Made by a program: the position numbers and the translations under genes. The notes below the pieces were generated by a model. It was not told where the DNA came from, made no database searches, and was given only the letters and a program-made list of their open reading frames with translations. DNA of 64,000 nt. Source: Allomuricauda sp. CP2A (GTDB lineage Bacteria; Bacteroidota; Bacteroidia; Flavobacteriales; Flavobacteriaceae). The DNA lies in assembly GCF_001683915.1 (NCBI RefSeq), contig NZ_LXTT01000139.1:1-64000 (forward strand), read 5' to 3'. This document shows positions 15,941 through 24,867 of the stretch, in pieces; the stretch's first letter is position 1; each line of letters begins with the position of its first letter.

Positions 15941-16995
15941 AGCGTCGCAATTTTGTTCATTCCACCTAAAATATTGAAGAACTGTTTGTTTGGATATTGG
16001 TTTTGAAACTGTTTTACGGCCAATTCACTTCGTTTTCCCGATTGGCAGACCACATACACCGTTTCTGCTGTATCTACATGCACTGAAGCATGTTCCAAAC
16101 TATCCAAAGGAATATTAATGGCTTCTTTCAGATTCCGATCCATAAACTCCTCTTCGGTCCTGACATCAATCAAAGTGATTCTTGTTTTGGATCCCAGTAG
16201 CGATTGGAAATCTTCAGCAGTTATCGCGGGAACCACATCACAATCCAAAGGTTCATAAAAATCCTGGAGTTTCTTCAACTCCAAATTCTTTGGATTTAGT
16301 TTGAAACCAATTTTAGTGGACTGTTGGCTCAATCCATCAAACAACAACAGTTTTCCTGAGAGCACCTCCCCTATTTCGGTCAATACTTTTATAGCCTCCA
16401 ACGCTTGAAACGTCCCGATAATACCCGGAATAACCCCCAGCACCCCATTCTCATTACAATTGGGTACTTCTTCGGCACTGGGCATATTGGGGTACAGGCA
16501 GCGATAGGTTGGCCCACCTTGATAATTGAAAACACTCACATGTCCTTCAAAACCGTGTAAGGCTCCATACACAAATGGTTTTTTCAGCAAAACACAGGCA
16601 TCGTTAATGAGATATCGCGTTGGGAAATTATCGGTGGCATCAACCACTAAATCGTAATCCTTGATGGTTTCCAACGCATTGTCCTTGGTCAAAAAAGTGT
16701 CGTAAAGGTTAAAGTGGGTCTGCGAATTCTGAGCGCTCATCTTTTCATGGACCACTTCCAGTTTCTGTCGTCCTAAATCATGTTCGGTGTAGAGTACCTG
16801 TCGTTGCAGATTGTGAAGTTCAATGATATCTTGATCCATCAACCCCAAAGTTCCTACGCCCATGGCATTCAGATATTGGAGCACGGGAAGCCCCAATCCG
16901 CCCAAACCCACGACCAAGACCTTACTTTGGGACAATTTCTTTTGCCCTTCGGGTCCAAAATCCTTCAATTGGGTCTGTCTGGTATACCTGCTCAT
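15931..16995 (-). CDS. moeB: MoeB/ThiF-type adenylyltransferase fused to a rhodanese domain
   Basis: 354 aa. Residues 1-240 are an E1-like domain: ATP site VLVVGLGGLGLPVLQYL (26-42), Arg/Asp motif DQDIIELHNLQRQVLY, DATDNFPTRY and the Cys of PNCNENGVLGVIPG (C180). Residues 255-354 are a rhodanese domain with LIDVRTEEEF and active Cys VVCQSGKRS (C317). It activates the MoaD C-terminal Gly-Gly and supplies sulfur. The usual zinc CxxC pairs are incomplete: the first reads PTYRC, with only one Cys, and the second is absent. It overlaps the TauE gene start by 10 bp. Confidence 0.9.
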   Translation of the reverse strand: MSRYTRQTQLKDFGPEGQKKLSQSKVLVVGLGGLGLPVLQYLNAMGVGTLGLMDQDIIELHNLQRQVLYTEHDLGRQKLEVVHEKMSAQNSQTHFNLYDTFLTKDNALETIKDYDLVVDATDNFPTRYLINDACVLLKKPFVYGALHGFEGHVSVFNYQGGPTYRCLYPNMPSAEEVPNCNENGVLGVIPGIIGTFQALEAIKVLTEIGEVLSGKLLLFDGLSQQSTKIGFKLNPKNLELKKLQDFYEPLDCDVVPAITAEDFQSLLGSKTRITLIDVRTEEEFMDRNLKEAINIPLDSLEHASVHVDTAETVYVVCQSGKRSELAVKQFQNQYPNKQFFNILGGMNKIATLCP

Positions 16996-16998
16996 GGG

Positions 16999-17592
16999 TC
17001 ACTCTATTTTGGATTTGGCATACTTGTAATCCTCAATATTATTGGCGTTGTAGAGCACTTCGTCTTGCTCGGGAAAGACCAATTTTGTATCAGAATTGAT
17101 CAAAAACTTGCGGGGACATGAACTTTCCGCAGTTTCCAGATATTGCATTGCCCCATTCAACCCCTCGGGCTCCCAAATAGTGATCAATGGTTCTGGAAGT
17201 CCTGTTTTTTTTGTGGCAAAGGAGGTGGCCCATTGGCTTGGATTCCTGTTTTCCACCAACTGTTGTAACGTTTTTAAATCTATCAGGGGAAGGTCGCAGG
17301 CCAGTACCAACCAGGCTATATTGGGGTGGGTTTTGTGGGCACTCAATATGCCATTGAACGGTCCGCGGTATTCATTTTTATCAATAATGGACTTGAATCC
17401 ATCGGGAATGGTGGGTTCTTGCTCCTCCCGAATACTGAGGAAGACATCATCGCAAAGCTGCCTCAATAACCCATATAAATATTCCTGTTGCGGAACATCA
17501 TGGTAGGTCAAAAGACCTTTGTCCGAACCCATTCGGGTGCTTTTTCCTCCGGCAAGGACCAATCCATATAATTGAGGTGTTGTGCTGGACAT
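16999..17592 (-). CDS. mobA: Molybdenum cofactor guanylyltransferase MobA
   Basis: 197 aa. The signature VLAGGKSTRMGSDKGLL (13-29) with D-K-G is that of MobA rather than MocA; also FNGILSAH, LVLACDLPLID (metal-binding Asp) and NRNPSQWATSF. It attaches GMP to Mo-molybdopterin to give MGD. Its presence beside mocA means the cell can make both guanine and cytosine dinucleotide cofactors, so at least one further, MGD-using enzyme probably exists outside the window. It ends 3 bp before moeB. Confidence 0.9.
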   Translation of the reverse strand: MSSTTPQLYGLVLAGGKSTRMGSDKGLLTYHDVPQQEYLYGLLRQLCDDVFLSIREEQEPTIPDGFKSIIDKNEYRGPFNGILSAHKTHPNIAWLVLACDLPLIDLKTLQQLVENRNPSQWATSFATKKTGLPEPLITIWEPEGLNGAMQYLETAESSCPRKFLINSDTKLVFPEQDEVLYNANNIEDYKYAKSKIE

Positions 17593-17614
17593 ACTATATT
17601 GTTTTATCCGAAAA

Positions 17615-18601
17615 TTAGCCTCCTATTGAGGTCATGGAACTGTCAAATACGGTTTGGGAATGCTTCTCTTGTGCCTCAAAACCTGTTTTCGCTCTGTCGC
17701 CAATGGCAGTAAGGATTGTTTCCTTTACTTTTTCGGTGTTGGGTTCATCACGAACCAAATCCCGTAAATTGGCCTTGGGTTTGCCATATAGACAGGTGAT
17801 GACATCCCCCGTTGCGGTAATCCGTAAGCGGTTGCAACTGCCACAAAAAGTCCGGCTAAAAGAAGGAATGATCCCAAAGGTGCCCTTATGCCCTTCAATC
17901 TTATAGTTGATGGAGGTTGATTCCTTGGGAGATTCCAGTTTCTCGTAATTGGGATAGGTCTCGGCGATATGCTCCAAAATGGCTTTGTAGTTCCATTTAA
18001 TGGTATTGAAATTCTTGGAGCCGCCATTGAACGGCATTTCTTCCAGAAAACGAACGGAAACCTTATGATGTTTCATTACATCCAGAATAGGAATGATGTC
18101 CTCCTCGTTTTGTCCCTCCAAAACTATAAAGTTGATACGTACATTGAACCCTTCGGTGATCAACCGGATGAGATTGTTGTGTACAGTATCAAATTGTTTT
18201 CTTCGGGTGATCCGCTCAAAGGTTTCCCTATTGATGGAATCCAAACTCACATTGATGTTGGTGATGCCCAACTCCTTGAGTTCATCAATATGGGGGCCGA
18301 TCAAGGTGGCATTTGTGGTGACGGATACATCATTGAGACCCTCCAATTTTGAAAGATGGCGCATCAATTTCATCAAATTTTTCCGTACAAATGGCTCTCC
18401 GCCGGTAATCCGTATTTTATCAATCCCTTGGGAAACCAATATTTCACTGACCTTTTTGAGTTCCGATATGGATAACAACCTGTCATTTTTCACAAAATTG
18501 ATGCCCTCCGAAGGCATGCAATAATTGCAACGCAGATTGCACCGGTCGGTTACGGCCAGTCTTAAATAATTGATTTTTCTTCCGTGATTGTCTATCAGCA
18601 T
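17615..18601 (-). CDS. moaA: GTP 3',8-cyclase MoaA
   Basis: 328 aa radical SAM enzyme for the first step of molybdenum cofactor synthesis. N-terminal cluster CNLRCNYC (C21, C25, C28), GGEPFVRKNLM, NVSLDSINRETF and the second Fe-S site CGSCNRLRIT plus the following CLYGK near 262-279. The chain ends in Gly-Gly, as required for activity in known MoaA proteins. The partner MoaC is not encoded in this cluster. 22 bp separate its stop from mobA. Confidence 0.95.
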   Translation of the reverse strand: MLIDNHGRKINYLRLAVTDRCNLRCNYCMPSEGINFVKNDRLLSISELKKVSEILVSQGIDKIRITGGEPFVRKNLMKLMRHLSKLEGLNDVSVTTNATLIGPHIDELKELGITNINVSLDSINRETFERITRRKQFDTVHNNLIRLITEGFNVRINFIVLEGQNEEDIIPILDVMKHHKVSVRFLEEMPFNGGSKNFNTIKWNYKAILEHIAETYPNYEKLESPKESTSINYKIEGHKGTFGIIPSFSRTFCGSCNRLRITATGDVITCLYGKPKANLRDLVRDEPNTEKVKETILTAIGDRAKTGFEAQEKHSQTVFDSSMTSIGG

Positions 18602-18648
18602 AAATCCTTTACTTCTTTTATAGGGGTAAGTTACCGATTTTGCATGGA

Positions 18649-18903
18649 TTATCCCCCACTTACCGGAGGGATAAGTGCAATTTCGTCATAGGAATTGATA
18701 ACCTGGTCATCTTCGGCATAGCTGTTGTTGACGGCCACGGCCAAAGAGGACAGTTTGTTCAGTTCTGGATACGTATTGCCCAGAAATGTTTTCAATTCCT
18801 TTACTGTTTTTGGTATTTTTTTTCCTGTAATGCTAGCTGTGGGAACGGACAAAGTGGGCGCACCCACGATGTCCTTTGTAATTCCAAACAAGAGTATTGT
18901 CAT
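18649..18903 (-). CDS. moaD: Molybdopterin synthase small subunit MoaD
   Basis: 84 aa ubiquitin-like sulfur carrier. It starts MTILLFGITKDIVG and ends EIALIPPVSGG; the terminal Gly-Gly is the site adenylated by MoeB and converted to thiocarboxylate. The start lies 4 bp after the stop of the IorB-like subunit gene. The large subunit gene moaE is not present in the window. Confidence 0.92.
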   Translation of the reverse strand: MTILLFGITKDIVGAPTLSVPTASITGKKIPKTVKELKTFLGNTYPELNKLSSLAVAVNNSYAEDDQVINSYDEIALIPPVSGG

Positions 18904-18907
18904 ATAA

Positions 18908-21145
18908 TCAACCTATAATTTCTTTTTCTGGTACTTTTAAAAGTTCTGGTGTTTTGGTGAATGGTTGTTTATATAGTCTATTGCCCGTAGCGGCTTTCAT
19001 GGCATTGGCCACAGCACCTCCCGCTGGTGGCAATGTCGGTTCTCCCAATCCAGTTGGTGAAAGTCCATTATCTATGAAATAGGTTTCCACTAGGGGAGCT
19101 TCTTTCATTCGGATGAGTCGATAGCCATCAAAGTTAGTGGCGGTGGGTTTTCCATCCTTAAAAGTAAAATCGCCATACATGGAATGCCCAACACCATCCA
19201 ACACACCACCTTCAACCAAATTTTTGGCCGCCAGTGGGTTCACAACGATGCCACAATCCACTACGCAAGTGATTTTCTTTACAACGGGCTCTCCGTTTTC
19301 AATTTCCACATCGGCTACCTCTGCTACGTGGCTGTTGTGGCAATAATAATTCACAAAGCCTTGATACACATTGTCTGGTTTGGTTCCCCAACCCGATTTT
19401 TCAACCGCTGTGCGAATCACCTCTTTCATCCGTTCAGGCGAATATTGGATGCGTTCGTCCTCTTCTGGTTTTACTTTATCCAAAAGGTCCAATCGCAATT
19501 GAATTTTGTCCACTTCCATCACTTCGGCCAACTCGTCAAAGAAACTTTGCTCGGCAAAGGCCAAGAAATTGGTATAGGGTGCCCGCCAGGCCCCTGTAGT
19601 TATATTACTGTTATAGGCCACGCTATCCACCTGATAATTTTCTATGGCTCCGGCCGGGAAGAAGTGGGGAATCAACCCATACATATTGGAATTGACCGCA
19701 GCTTCCTTTAAATGGTATGCCGAAACCTTACCATCTTTGATTCCTGCTTTTATGCGGTATTTGATGGACATCCTGTAGATTCCATCTTCCATGTCGTCTT
19801 CTCGGGAATAGACCAGTTTCACGGGCTTTTTGGCCTTATCGGAAATTTCAGCGGCTTCTATGGCAAAGTTTCCAAACAATCTTCTTCCAAAACCACCTCC
19901 AATCCGGGTCATTTCCAAATGAATTTCTTCTGGAGCACGGCCCAAAAGTTCGGACACAAATCCAGCAGTTCTTTCAGGAGTTTGAATGGGCCCTACCAAA
20001 TGTATCTTTTCATCGGTTATGTCCGCAAAAAAGTTCATGGGTTCCATACAGCTGTGCGGCAAAAAGGGCGACTCGTAAGTACGTTCTAAAATTTGGTCCG
20101 CTTCAGCAAAGGCCTTTGTAATATTTCCGTCCGATCTACGAGTTTCAAACTTGTTCCCATCCAGGAGGTCTGTCAAAATTTTGTCGTGTTCTTCGGTATT
20201 TTCCGCTTTGGTGGCTTGCTCCCATTCGGCTTTTATCGCTTTCTTGGCTTTCATGGCTTCCCATGTAGAATTGGCAAGGACCACCACCTTATCACTATCA
20301 CTGATGATATTTAATACCCCAGGGTCTTTTTCTGCAAGACCGCGTACTTTTTCCCCTATGGTGAAAATATCCACCACACCGGACATGGCCCGTGCTTCGG
20401 AATCATCATAGGAAACCAGTTTTTGACCAAAGGCAGGTGGACGCAAAACGGAAGCGTATACCATGCCATCAGCTTTGTAGTCCATTCCATATAAAGGCTT
20501 TCCGGTGATGATTTCATCGATGTCCACATTAGGGGTGGGTTTGCCCATGATTTTATACGCACTGGGCTTTTTGAGGGTCACATCTTCCGGAACTTCCAAT
20601 TGGGCCGCTTCTTTTACTACATCCCCATAGCCCAAAGTCTCTCCTGCTGCATTGGTGATGACACCTTCGCTCACCGTACATTCTGATGGGTCCACACCCC
20701 AGCGTGCCGCTGCGGCGCTCACCAACATCTGCTTGGCAGCCGCCCCGGTTTGGCGTAAAGCGTCCCATCCAAATCGGATGGACTGGCTACCACCAGCAAC
20801 TTGCCGGGTGTAATTGTTGGTATCTAAAATACCTTGTTCCACATGAACATTTTTCCATGCCACGTCCAGCTCTTCGGCTATGATCATGGGCATGGAGGTC
20901 TTTACATTCTGACCCACTTCTGGGTTTGGAGAAAAAATGGTGACCGCACCGTTGTCGGCGATTTTGATGAAGGCATTAAAATCGTTGTAATCCAAACTGG
21001 CCAAATCAATGGCGGGTTCTTTGATTACTTTGGGTTTGCACGCCTGGAAAAGGTTAAAGCCAATCAGCAGACCTCCTCCAGCAAGGGAAGTGTTGCGCAG
21101 AAATGACCTTCTATTTAGTGTATTATTGATATTGTTCGTTGACAT
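18908..21145 (-). CDS. iorB: Molybdopterin-binding subunit of IorAB-like molybdenum hydroxylase (isoquinoline 1-oxidoreductase type)
   Basis: 745 aa. The N-terminus NRRSFLRNTSLAGGGLL is a Tat signal, so the folded holoenzyme is exported. The body has duplicated aldehyde oxidase/xanthine dehydrogenase b-type modules with FGWDALRQTGAAAKQML, EMTRIGGGFGRRLFGN (MPT binding), TGAWRAPYTN and the C-terminal GLGEPTLPPAGG with the catalytic Glu. It hydroxylates a C-H next to a ring N or an aldehyde, with electrons passing to the 2Fe-2S subunit encoded upstream. The natural substrate is unknown. Single-chain 'b' arrangement with no FAD subunit is typical for IorAB enzymes. Confidence 0.92.
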   Translation of the reverse strand: MSTNNINNTLNRRSFLRNTSLAGGGLLIGFNLFQACKPKVIKEPAIDLASLDYNDFNAFIKIADNGAVTIFSPNPEVGQNVKTSMPMIIAEELDVAWKNVHVEQGILDTNNYTRQVAGGSQSIRFGWDALRQTGAAAKQMLVSAAAARWGVDPSECTVSEGVITNAAGETLGYGDVVKEAAQLEVPEDVTLKKPSAYKIMGKPTPNVDIDEIITGKPLYGMDYKADGMVYASVLRPPAFGQKLVSYDDSEARAMSGVVDIFTIGEKVRGLAEKDPGVLNIISDSDKVVVLANSTWEAMKAKKAIKAEWEQATKAENTEEHDKILTDLLDGNKFETRRSDGNITKAFAEADQILERTYESPFLPHSCMEPMNFFADITDEKIHLVGPIQTPERTAGFVSELLGRAPEEIHLEMTRIGGGFGRRLFGNFAIEAAEISDKAKKPVKLVYSREDDMEDGIYRMSIKYRIKAGIKDGKVSAYHLKEAAVNSNMYGLIPHFFPAGAIENYQVDSVAYNSNITTGAWRAPYTNFLAFAEQSFFDELAEVMEVDKIQLRLDLLDKVKPEEDERIQYSPERMKEVIRTAVEKSGWGTKPDNVYQGFVNYYCHNSHVAEVADVEIENGEPVVKKITCVVDCGIVVNPLAAKNLVEGGVLDGVGHSMYGDFTFKDGKPTATNFDGYRLIRMKEAPLVETYFIDNGLSPTGLGEPTLPPAGGAVANAMKAATGNRLYKQPFTKTPELLKVPEKEIIG

Positions 21146-21172
21146 TTTTCTGTTTTTTGGGATGAAAGCTGA

Positions 21173-21634
21173 TTATTCCATGTTGTCCGCAGCAATCTTT
21201 ACTGCTTTTCGAATTCTGGTATAGGTCGCACATCGACAGATATTGCCGTGCATGGCATTTTCAATATCCTCTTCTGTTGGGTTGGGATTGCTTGCCAGGA
21301 ATGCGGAGGCGGTCATGATCTGACCGGCTTGGCAGTAGCCGCATTGGGGCACATCCATTTCTTTCCAAGCCTCTTGAACAGGGTGATCTCCATTTTCGGA
21401 AAGTCCTTCAATGGTGGTGATGGATTTTCCTTCCACTTGCGAAAGGGTAAGCGAGCAGCTTCTCATGGCCGTGCCATCAACATGGATGGTACAGGCACCA
21501 CATTGCCCTATCCCACATCCATACTTGGTGCCTACTAGATCTAAATGATCTCTGAGCACCCATAAAACAGGGGTGTCCTCGGCAACGTCAACGGTTTTTG
21601 ACGCGCCATTGACTGTGATTTGATACGTTGGCAT
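21173..21634 (-). CDS. iorA: 2Fe-2S subunit of IorAB-like molybdenum hydroxylase
   Basis: 153 aa with the two clusters of this family. Plant-type ferredoxin site: C40, C45, C48 (CGIGQCGAC) and C60. Second helical cluster: C98, C101 (CGYC) and C133, C135 (CRC). No signal peptide; the subunit is expected to be carried across by the Tat signal of the partner. First gene of the block running down to 11280; its stop is 27 bp before the iorB start. The 176 bp upstream must hold the main promoter. Confidence 0.93.
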   Translation of the reverse strand: MPTYQITVNGASKTVDVAEDTPVLWVLRDHLDLVGTKYGCGIGQCGACTIHVDGTAMRSCSLTLSQVEGKSITTIEGLSENGDHPVQEAWKEMDVPQCGYCQAGQIMTASAFLASNPNPTEEDIENAMHGNICRCATYTRIRKAVKIAADNME

Positions 21635-21810
21635 AGTTTCTTGAATTGATTATTGTTGTCAATGTTTGCTGTTGAAGTTACCAAAAAATGGATGGAATGT
21701 TCTTTTTTTAACAGCCGCTCCTTTTTTTTAACTTTTCTTTAAATCTATTGTGGTTTGGTAAGATAATTTTCAAGCAAATTCAACGTTCTGCATGGTGAAC
21801 CTTAACTTTT

Positions 21811-22905
21811 ATGAAAATGAAAAACGTTTTTCGCTATTGCTCTCTTTTTGCCCTTGCCCTTTTAATTTTTTCCTGTGGAAATGCTGATGATGATGTCAAT
21901 TTTGACATTAATGATGGAGAATTGGGACAAGGACAGAACCCCGATGATTGTCTTGGCTTTGAAGAAAATGATTTGTTGTTGTCCATACAGGATCAGTTTA
22001 CTGCATTGCCTGCCAAAGTCTCTATTCTTTTTAAGGTATCCGACCTTCAAGGAAACCCGGTCTCTGGATTGAGCGCAGATCAATTCACCATATATGAGCA
22101 AGGCCGGAACGATGATTGTTTCAATGAAATATCCCCTTCGGAATCACAAGCCCGAATTTCACCAAATACGCAGGTGTTCAACAATAATACGGTACTGGTG
22201 TTGGATTTAAGCAACAGTGTGCTTCAAGGTAGTTTGGAGGAATTGAAATCAGCTTCTACCAGTTTTGTCAACAATGTGATCCCCACCCCGGAAACAGATT
22301 CCTTTAAAATGGCCATTTATTGGTTTGATGGGGAAGATGAGTTGCATCTATTGAACCCGCTGACTTCTTCCGCAACGGAACTCACCACTGCCATTGACGG
22401 CATAACCTCGGATATCAGCAGTGATCCTTCCACGGATTTATATGGTGCGGTAATCAAGTCCACGGATATTGCCGAAGATTTATTGAGGGAGAGCCAACAA
22501 GAATCTGTAATTGGAGCGGCATCCATTGTATTGTTCACCGATGGAACGGACCAAGCTTCCCGCTATAGTGAGGAAAATGCATTGCGGGCCGTTGAAAACG
22601 CAAGTAGAAATATCTCCTACTACACCATTGGTTTGGGTGCGGAGATTGATGCGGACATTCTTATGGAAATTGGGAAAACGGCGAGTGTGTTTGCCGGAAA
22701 CAAGGAAGAATTGGAAACTACCTTCAACCAAATTTCGCAACGGGTGTCGGAGCAGGCCAATAGCTTTTATCTTTTTGAATACTGTACCCCAAAACGGGAT
22801 GGTAGTGGGGAAAACAACCTTGTGATCCAATTGACCAATGGGAGCCTTCAAGGTGCGGTACAGACCAAGTTCAATGCCAACGGCTTCACAGGTGGATGTG
22901 AATAA
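21811..22905 (+). CDS. Lipoprotein with von Willebrand factor A domain
   Basis: 364 aa. Signal peptide ends LLIFSC (C22) followed by GNADDD, consistent with surface export. A short beta-domain (about 60-105) precedes the VWA domain (about 125-320), which starts TVLVLDLSNSVLQG with an intact MIDAS D-x-S-x-S, has a later Thr near TSDISSDPSTDLYG and the Asp of IVLFTDGTD. It should bind a divalent metal and a protein partner. The C-terminal part has FYLFEYCTPKRDG. It is divergent from iorA and followed after 72 bp by the DUF1080 gene. Confidence 0.82.
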   Translation: MKMKNVFRYCSLFALALLIFSCGNADDDVNFDINDGELGQGQNPDDCLGFEENDLLLSIQDQFTALPAKVSILFKVSDLQGNPVSGLSADQFTIYEQGRNDDCFNEISPSESQARISPNTQVFNNNTVLVLDLSNSVLQGSLEELKSASTSFVNNVIPTPETDSFKMAIYWFDGEDELHLLNPLTSSATELTTAIDGITSDISSDPSTDLYGAVIKSTDIAEDLLRESQQESVIGAASIVLFTDGTDQASRYSEENALRAVENASRNISYYTIGLGAEIDADILMEIGKTASVFAGNKEELETTFNQISQRVSEQANSFYLFEYCTPKRDGSGENNLVIQLTNGSLQGAVQTKFNANGFTGGCE

Positions 22906-22977
22906 TGGATTTTTATAGGGTGATGCAGGGGACATTTACAAGATTGTGTATCTTGGATGTCAACTAAACATCAAACT

Positions 22978-23925
22978 ATGATTTCTAAAGCAAAACTGCT
23001 ACATCTTTTTATTTTTGTATGCATTACGGGAACGAGTATTAAATCGTATTCCCAACACATTAGCCCGTTGGAAGGACGATGGGACCTGGACATGGCGTTT
23101 AATGGCCAAACCGTTCCTTCTTGGCTGGAAATACTGCATTCGGGAACCGCAACATTGATTGGTCGATTTGTATTTGCCTTTGGCAGTGCTCGCCCTATTG
23201 CCGAAGTGGAAACCTACGGTGACAACAAGTTTACCTTCCGTATTCCCAACCAATGGGAGCCCAAGGGAAGCGATATGATCTTTCATGGAGAATTGGCCGA
23301 TGACAAACTCAAGGGTACGATGATCTACACCGATGGCTCCATTACCGAATGGACCGGGGTGAAAGCTCCTGAATTGACCTATATCGAGAATCCAAACTGG
23401 GATACACCAATCGATGTTTTTAACGGAAAGGACTTGACTGGATGGCATGTGGATGGCGAAAAGAACCAATGGGTGGTGAAAGATGGCATATTGACCAGTC
23501 CTGAATCGGGCTCCAACCTCATCACCAATGAAAAATTCCAGGATTTTAAGCTGCATACGGAGTTCAGATACCCCAAAGGAAGTAACAGTGGCATCTACCT
23601 ACGAGGCCGTTACGAAGTACAGATCGTGGACAGCGAAGGTCTGGAGCCCTTGGATATTTATTTGGGCGGCATCTACGGTTTTCTGGAACCCAATGAAAAT
23701 GCGGCCAAGCCCGCTGGGGAGTGGCAAACGTATGATATTACCCTAATTGGCCGACGCGTAACTGTGGTCCTCAATGGCAAAACCGTTATAAGCGACGCTA
23801 CTATCCCGGGTATTACCGGGGGTGCATTGGACAGTAAAGAAGGAGAGCCCGGTCCTTTCATGATTCAGGGAGATCACGGCCCCATAGAGTACAAAAGCTT
23901 TGTAGTGACTCCTTTGAAGAAATAA
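22978..23925 (+). CDS. Secreted DUF1080 (3-keto-disaccharide hydrolase family) protein with extra N-terminal domain
   Basis: 315 aa from ATG 22978; an ATG 21 bp earlier is possible but gives a poorer signal peptide. Signal peptide to about residue 25 (HLFIFVCITGTSIKSYSQ). Residues about 28-125 are a beta domain starting LEGRWDLDM. Residues 130-315 are the DUF1080 lectin-like jelly roll: DVFNGKDLTGWHVDG, NQWVVKDGILT, SNSGIYLRGRYEVQI and GEWQTYDITLIGRRV. The family acts on 3-keto-glycosides produced by GFO/IDH dehydrogenases. It faces the second DUF1080 gene (24106-24714) across a nested repeat. Confidence 0.87.
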   Translation: MISKAKLLHLFIFVCITGTSIKSYSQHISPLEGRWDLDMAFNGQTVPSWLEILHSGTATLIGRFVFAFGSARPIAEVETYGDNKFTFRIPNQWEPKGSDMIFHGELADDKLKGTMIYTDGSITEWTGVKAPELTYIENPNWDTPIDVFNGKDLTGWHVDGEKNQWVVKDGILTSPESGSNLITNEKFQDFKLHTEFRYPKGSNSGIYLRGRYEVQIVDSEGLEPLDIYLGGIYGFLEPNENAAKPAGEWQTYDITLIGRRVTVVLNGKTVISDATIPGITGGALDSKEGEPGPFMIQGDHGPIEYKSFVVTPLKK

Positions 23926-23944
23926 AGATTCAAATAAAAATCAT

Positions 23945-24106
23945 AAAAAGAGGGTGTCTAAAAAGTCAATTTTCGTCAACCTGAACTTGTTTCAGGTTCC
24001 CATAATGATTTGTTTATCAGTATGGTGAGATTCTGAAATACCTTGCCTGGCGGCAGGCAGGAATTCAGAATGACGTGTTTCAATACTTTTTAGACAGCTT
24101 CTTTTT
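23945..24106. repeat. Three-level nested palindromic repeat between two DUF1080 genes
   Basis: Outer ends tgtctaaaaagt (23955-23966) and actttttagaca (24085-24096) are perfect inverted repeats, and the match extends imperfectly to 23945 and 24106. Inside lies an element bounded by cgtca (23974) and tgacg (24071-24075) that starts with the hairpin cctgaacttgtttcagg, the same type as 60341-60409 and 60778-60853. Inside that, attctgaa/ttcagaat (24030-24037, 24064-24071) encloses a GCCTG..CAGGC palindrome (24041-24061). It overlaps the 3' ends of two convergent genes and may also stop transcription both ways. Confidence 0.75.
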
Positions 24107-24714
24107 TATCTAGTGCCCAAGGGCGTAACCTTAATATTTCGCCATTTTACCCGAATGCCACCGCCATCATGAATCTGAAGCGCGATGGCCCCTTTTCCCT
24201 CTCCAATTTTTTCATCTTCCAAATGCACCATTTCGGTTCCATTGAGCCAAGAGGTCACGCTTGAACCTACTGCCCGGATTTTTAGGGTGTTCCACTCCCC
24301 CATTTTTAGGGCTTTATCTTTTTCTGGGTCGGGCTTGATCAACCAACCGCGGCCATAGGATTCATAAATTCCACCGGTGTCTTTTCCGGGAGGGGCAACC
24401 TCTACTTGCCAACCATTGACTTTTGTGCCTTCAAATGTGGAGCGGATAAAAACACCGCTGTTGCCATCAGCTTCTTGTTTGAATTCCAAAGTCAGTTCAA
24501 AATCGTCGTAAAAATCTTCTGTGGATAAATAGCCGTATTCCGCTTTGGGGCCACTTTCGCAGATAAGTTCGCCATTTTCAACAAACCATTTCTCTTCACC
24601 ATGGTTGACCCATCCGTCCAGATTTTTACCGTTGAACAAATCGATGGTGTTTTCCTGTGCCGACATCCATTGTATGGCCAACAGGGATAATGCAGTTAAA
24701 ATCAGTTTTTTCAT
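24106..24714 (-). CDS. Secreted DUF1080 (3-keto-disaccharide hydrolase family) protein
   Basis: 202 aa, just a signal peptide (1-19, ending MSAQ) and one DUF1080 domain. Motifs: IDLFNGKNLDGWVN, EKWFVENGELICE, DFELTLEFKQEADGNSGVFIR, GGIYESYGRGWL, GEWNTLKIRAVGSSVTSWLNG and GKGAIALQIHDGGGIRVKWRNIKV. These are the standard family blocks. Single gene, with its own start region of about 150 bp. The window holds two other members, at 22978 and 49821, which points to repeated use of this chemistry on sugar substrates. Confidence 0.9.
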   Translation of the reverse strand: MKKLILTALSLLAIQWMSAQENTIDLFNGKNLDGWVNHGEEKWFVENGELICESGPKAEYGYLSTEDFYDDFELTLEFKQEADGNSGVFIRSTFEGTKVNGWQVEVAPPGKDTGGIYESYGRGWLIKPDPEKDKALKMGEWNTLKIRAVGSSVTSWLNGTEMVHLEDEKIGEGKGAIALQIHDGGGIRVKWRNIKVTPLGTR

Positions 24715-24867
24715 AATTGTGTGAATCTGGGCAAGAAAATACTGGAAATCTTTGTGAAAACCCTCAAAATGTAGGGTTTTTAGACCGATAGTTGTTTATA
24801 GTATACAGACGACAACTAAAAACATCCTAATGACCCCGAAGATAAGTTGAACTTAAAATGAAATGTG

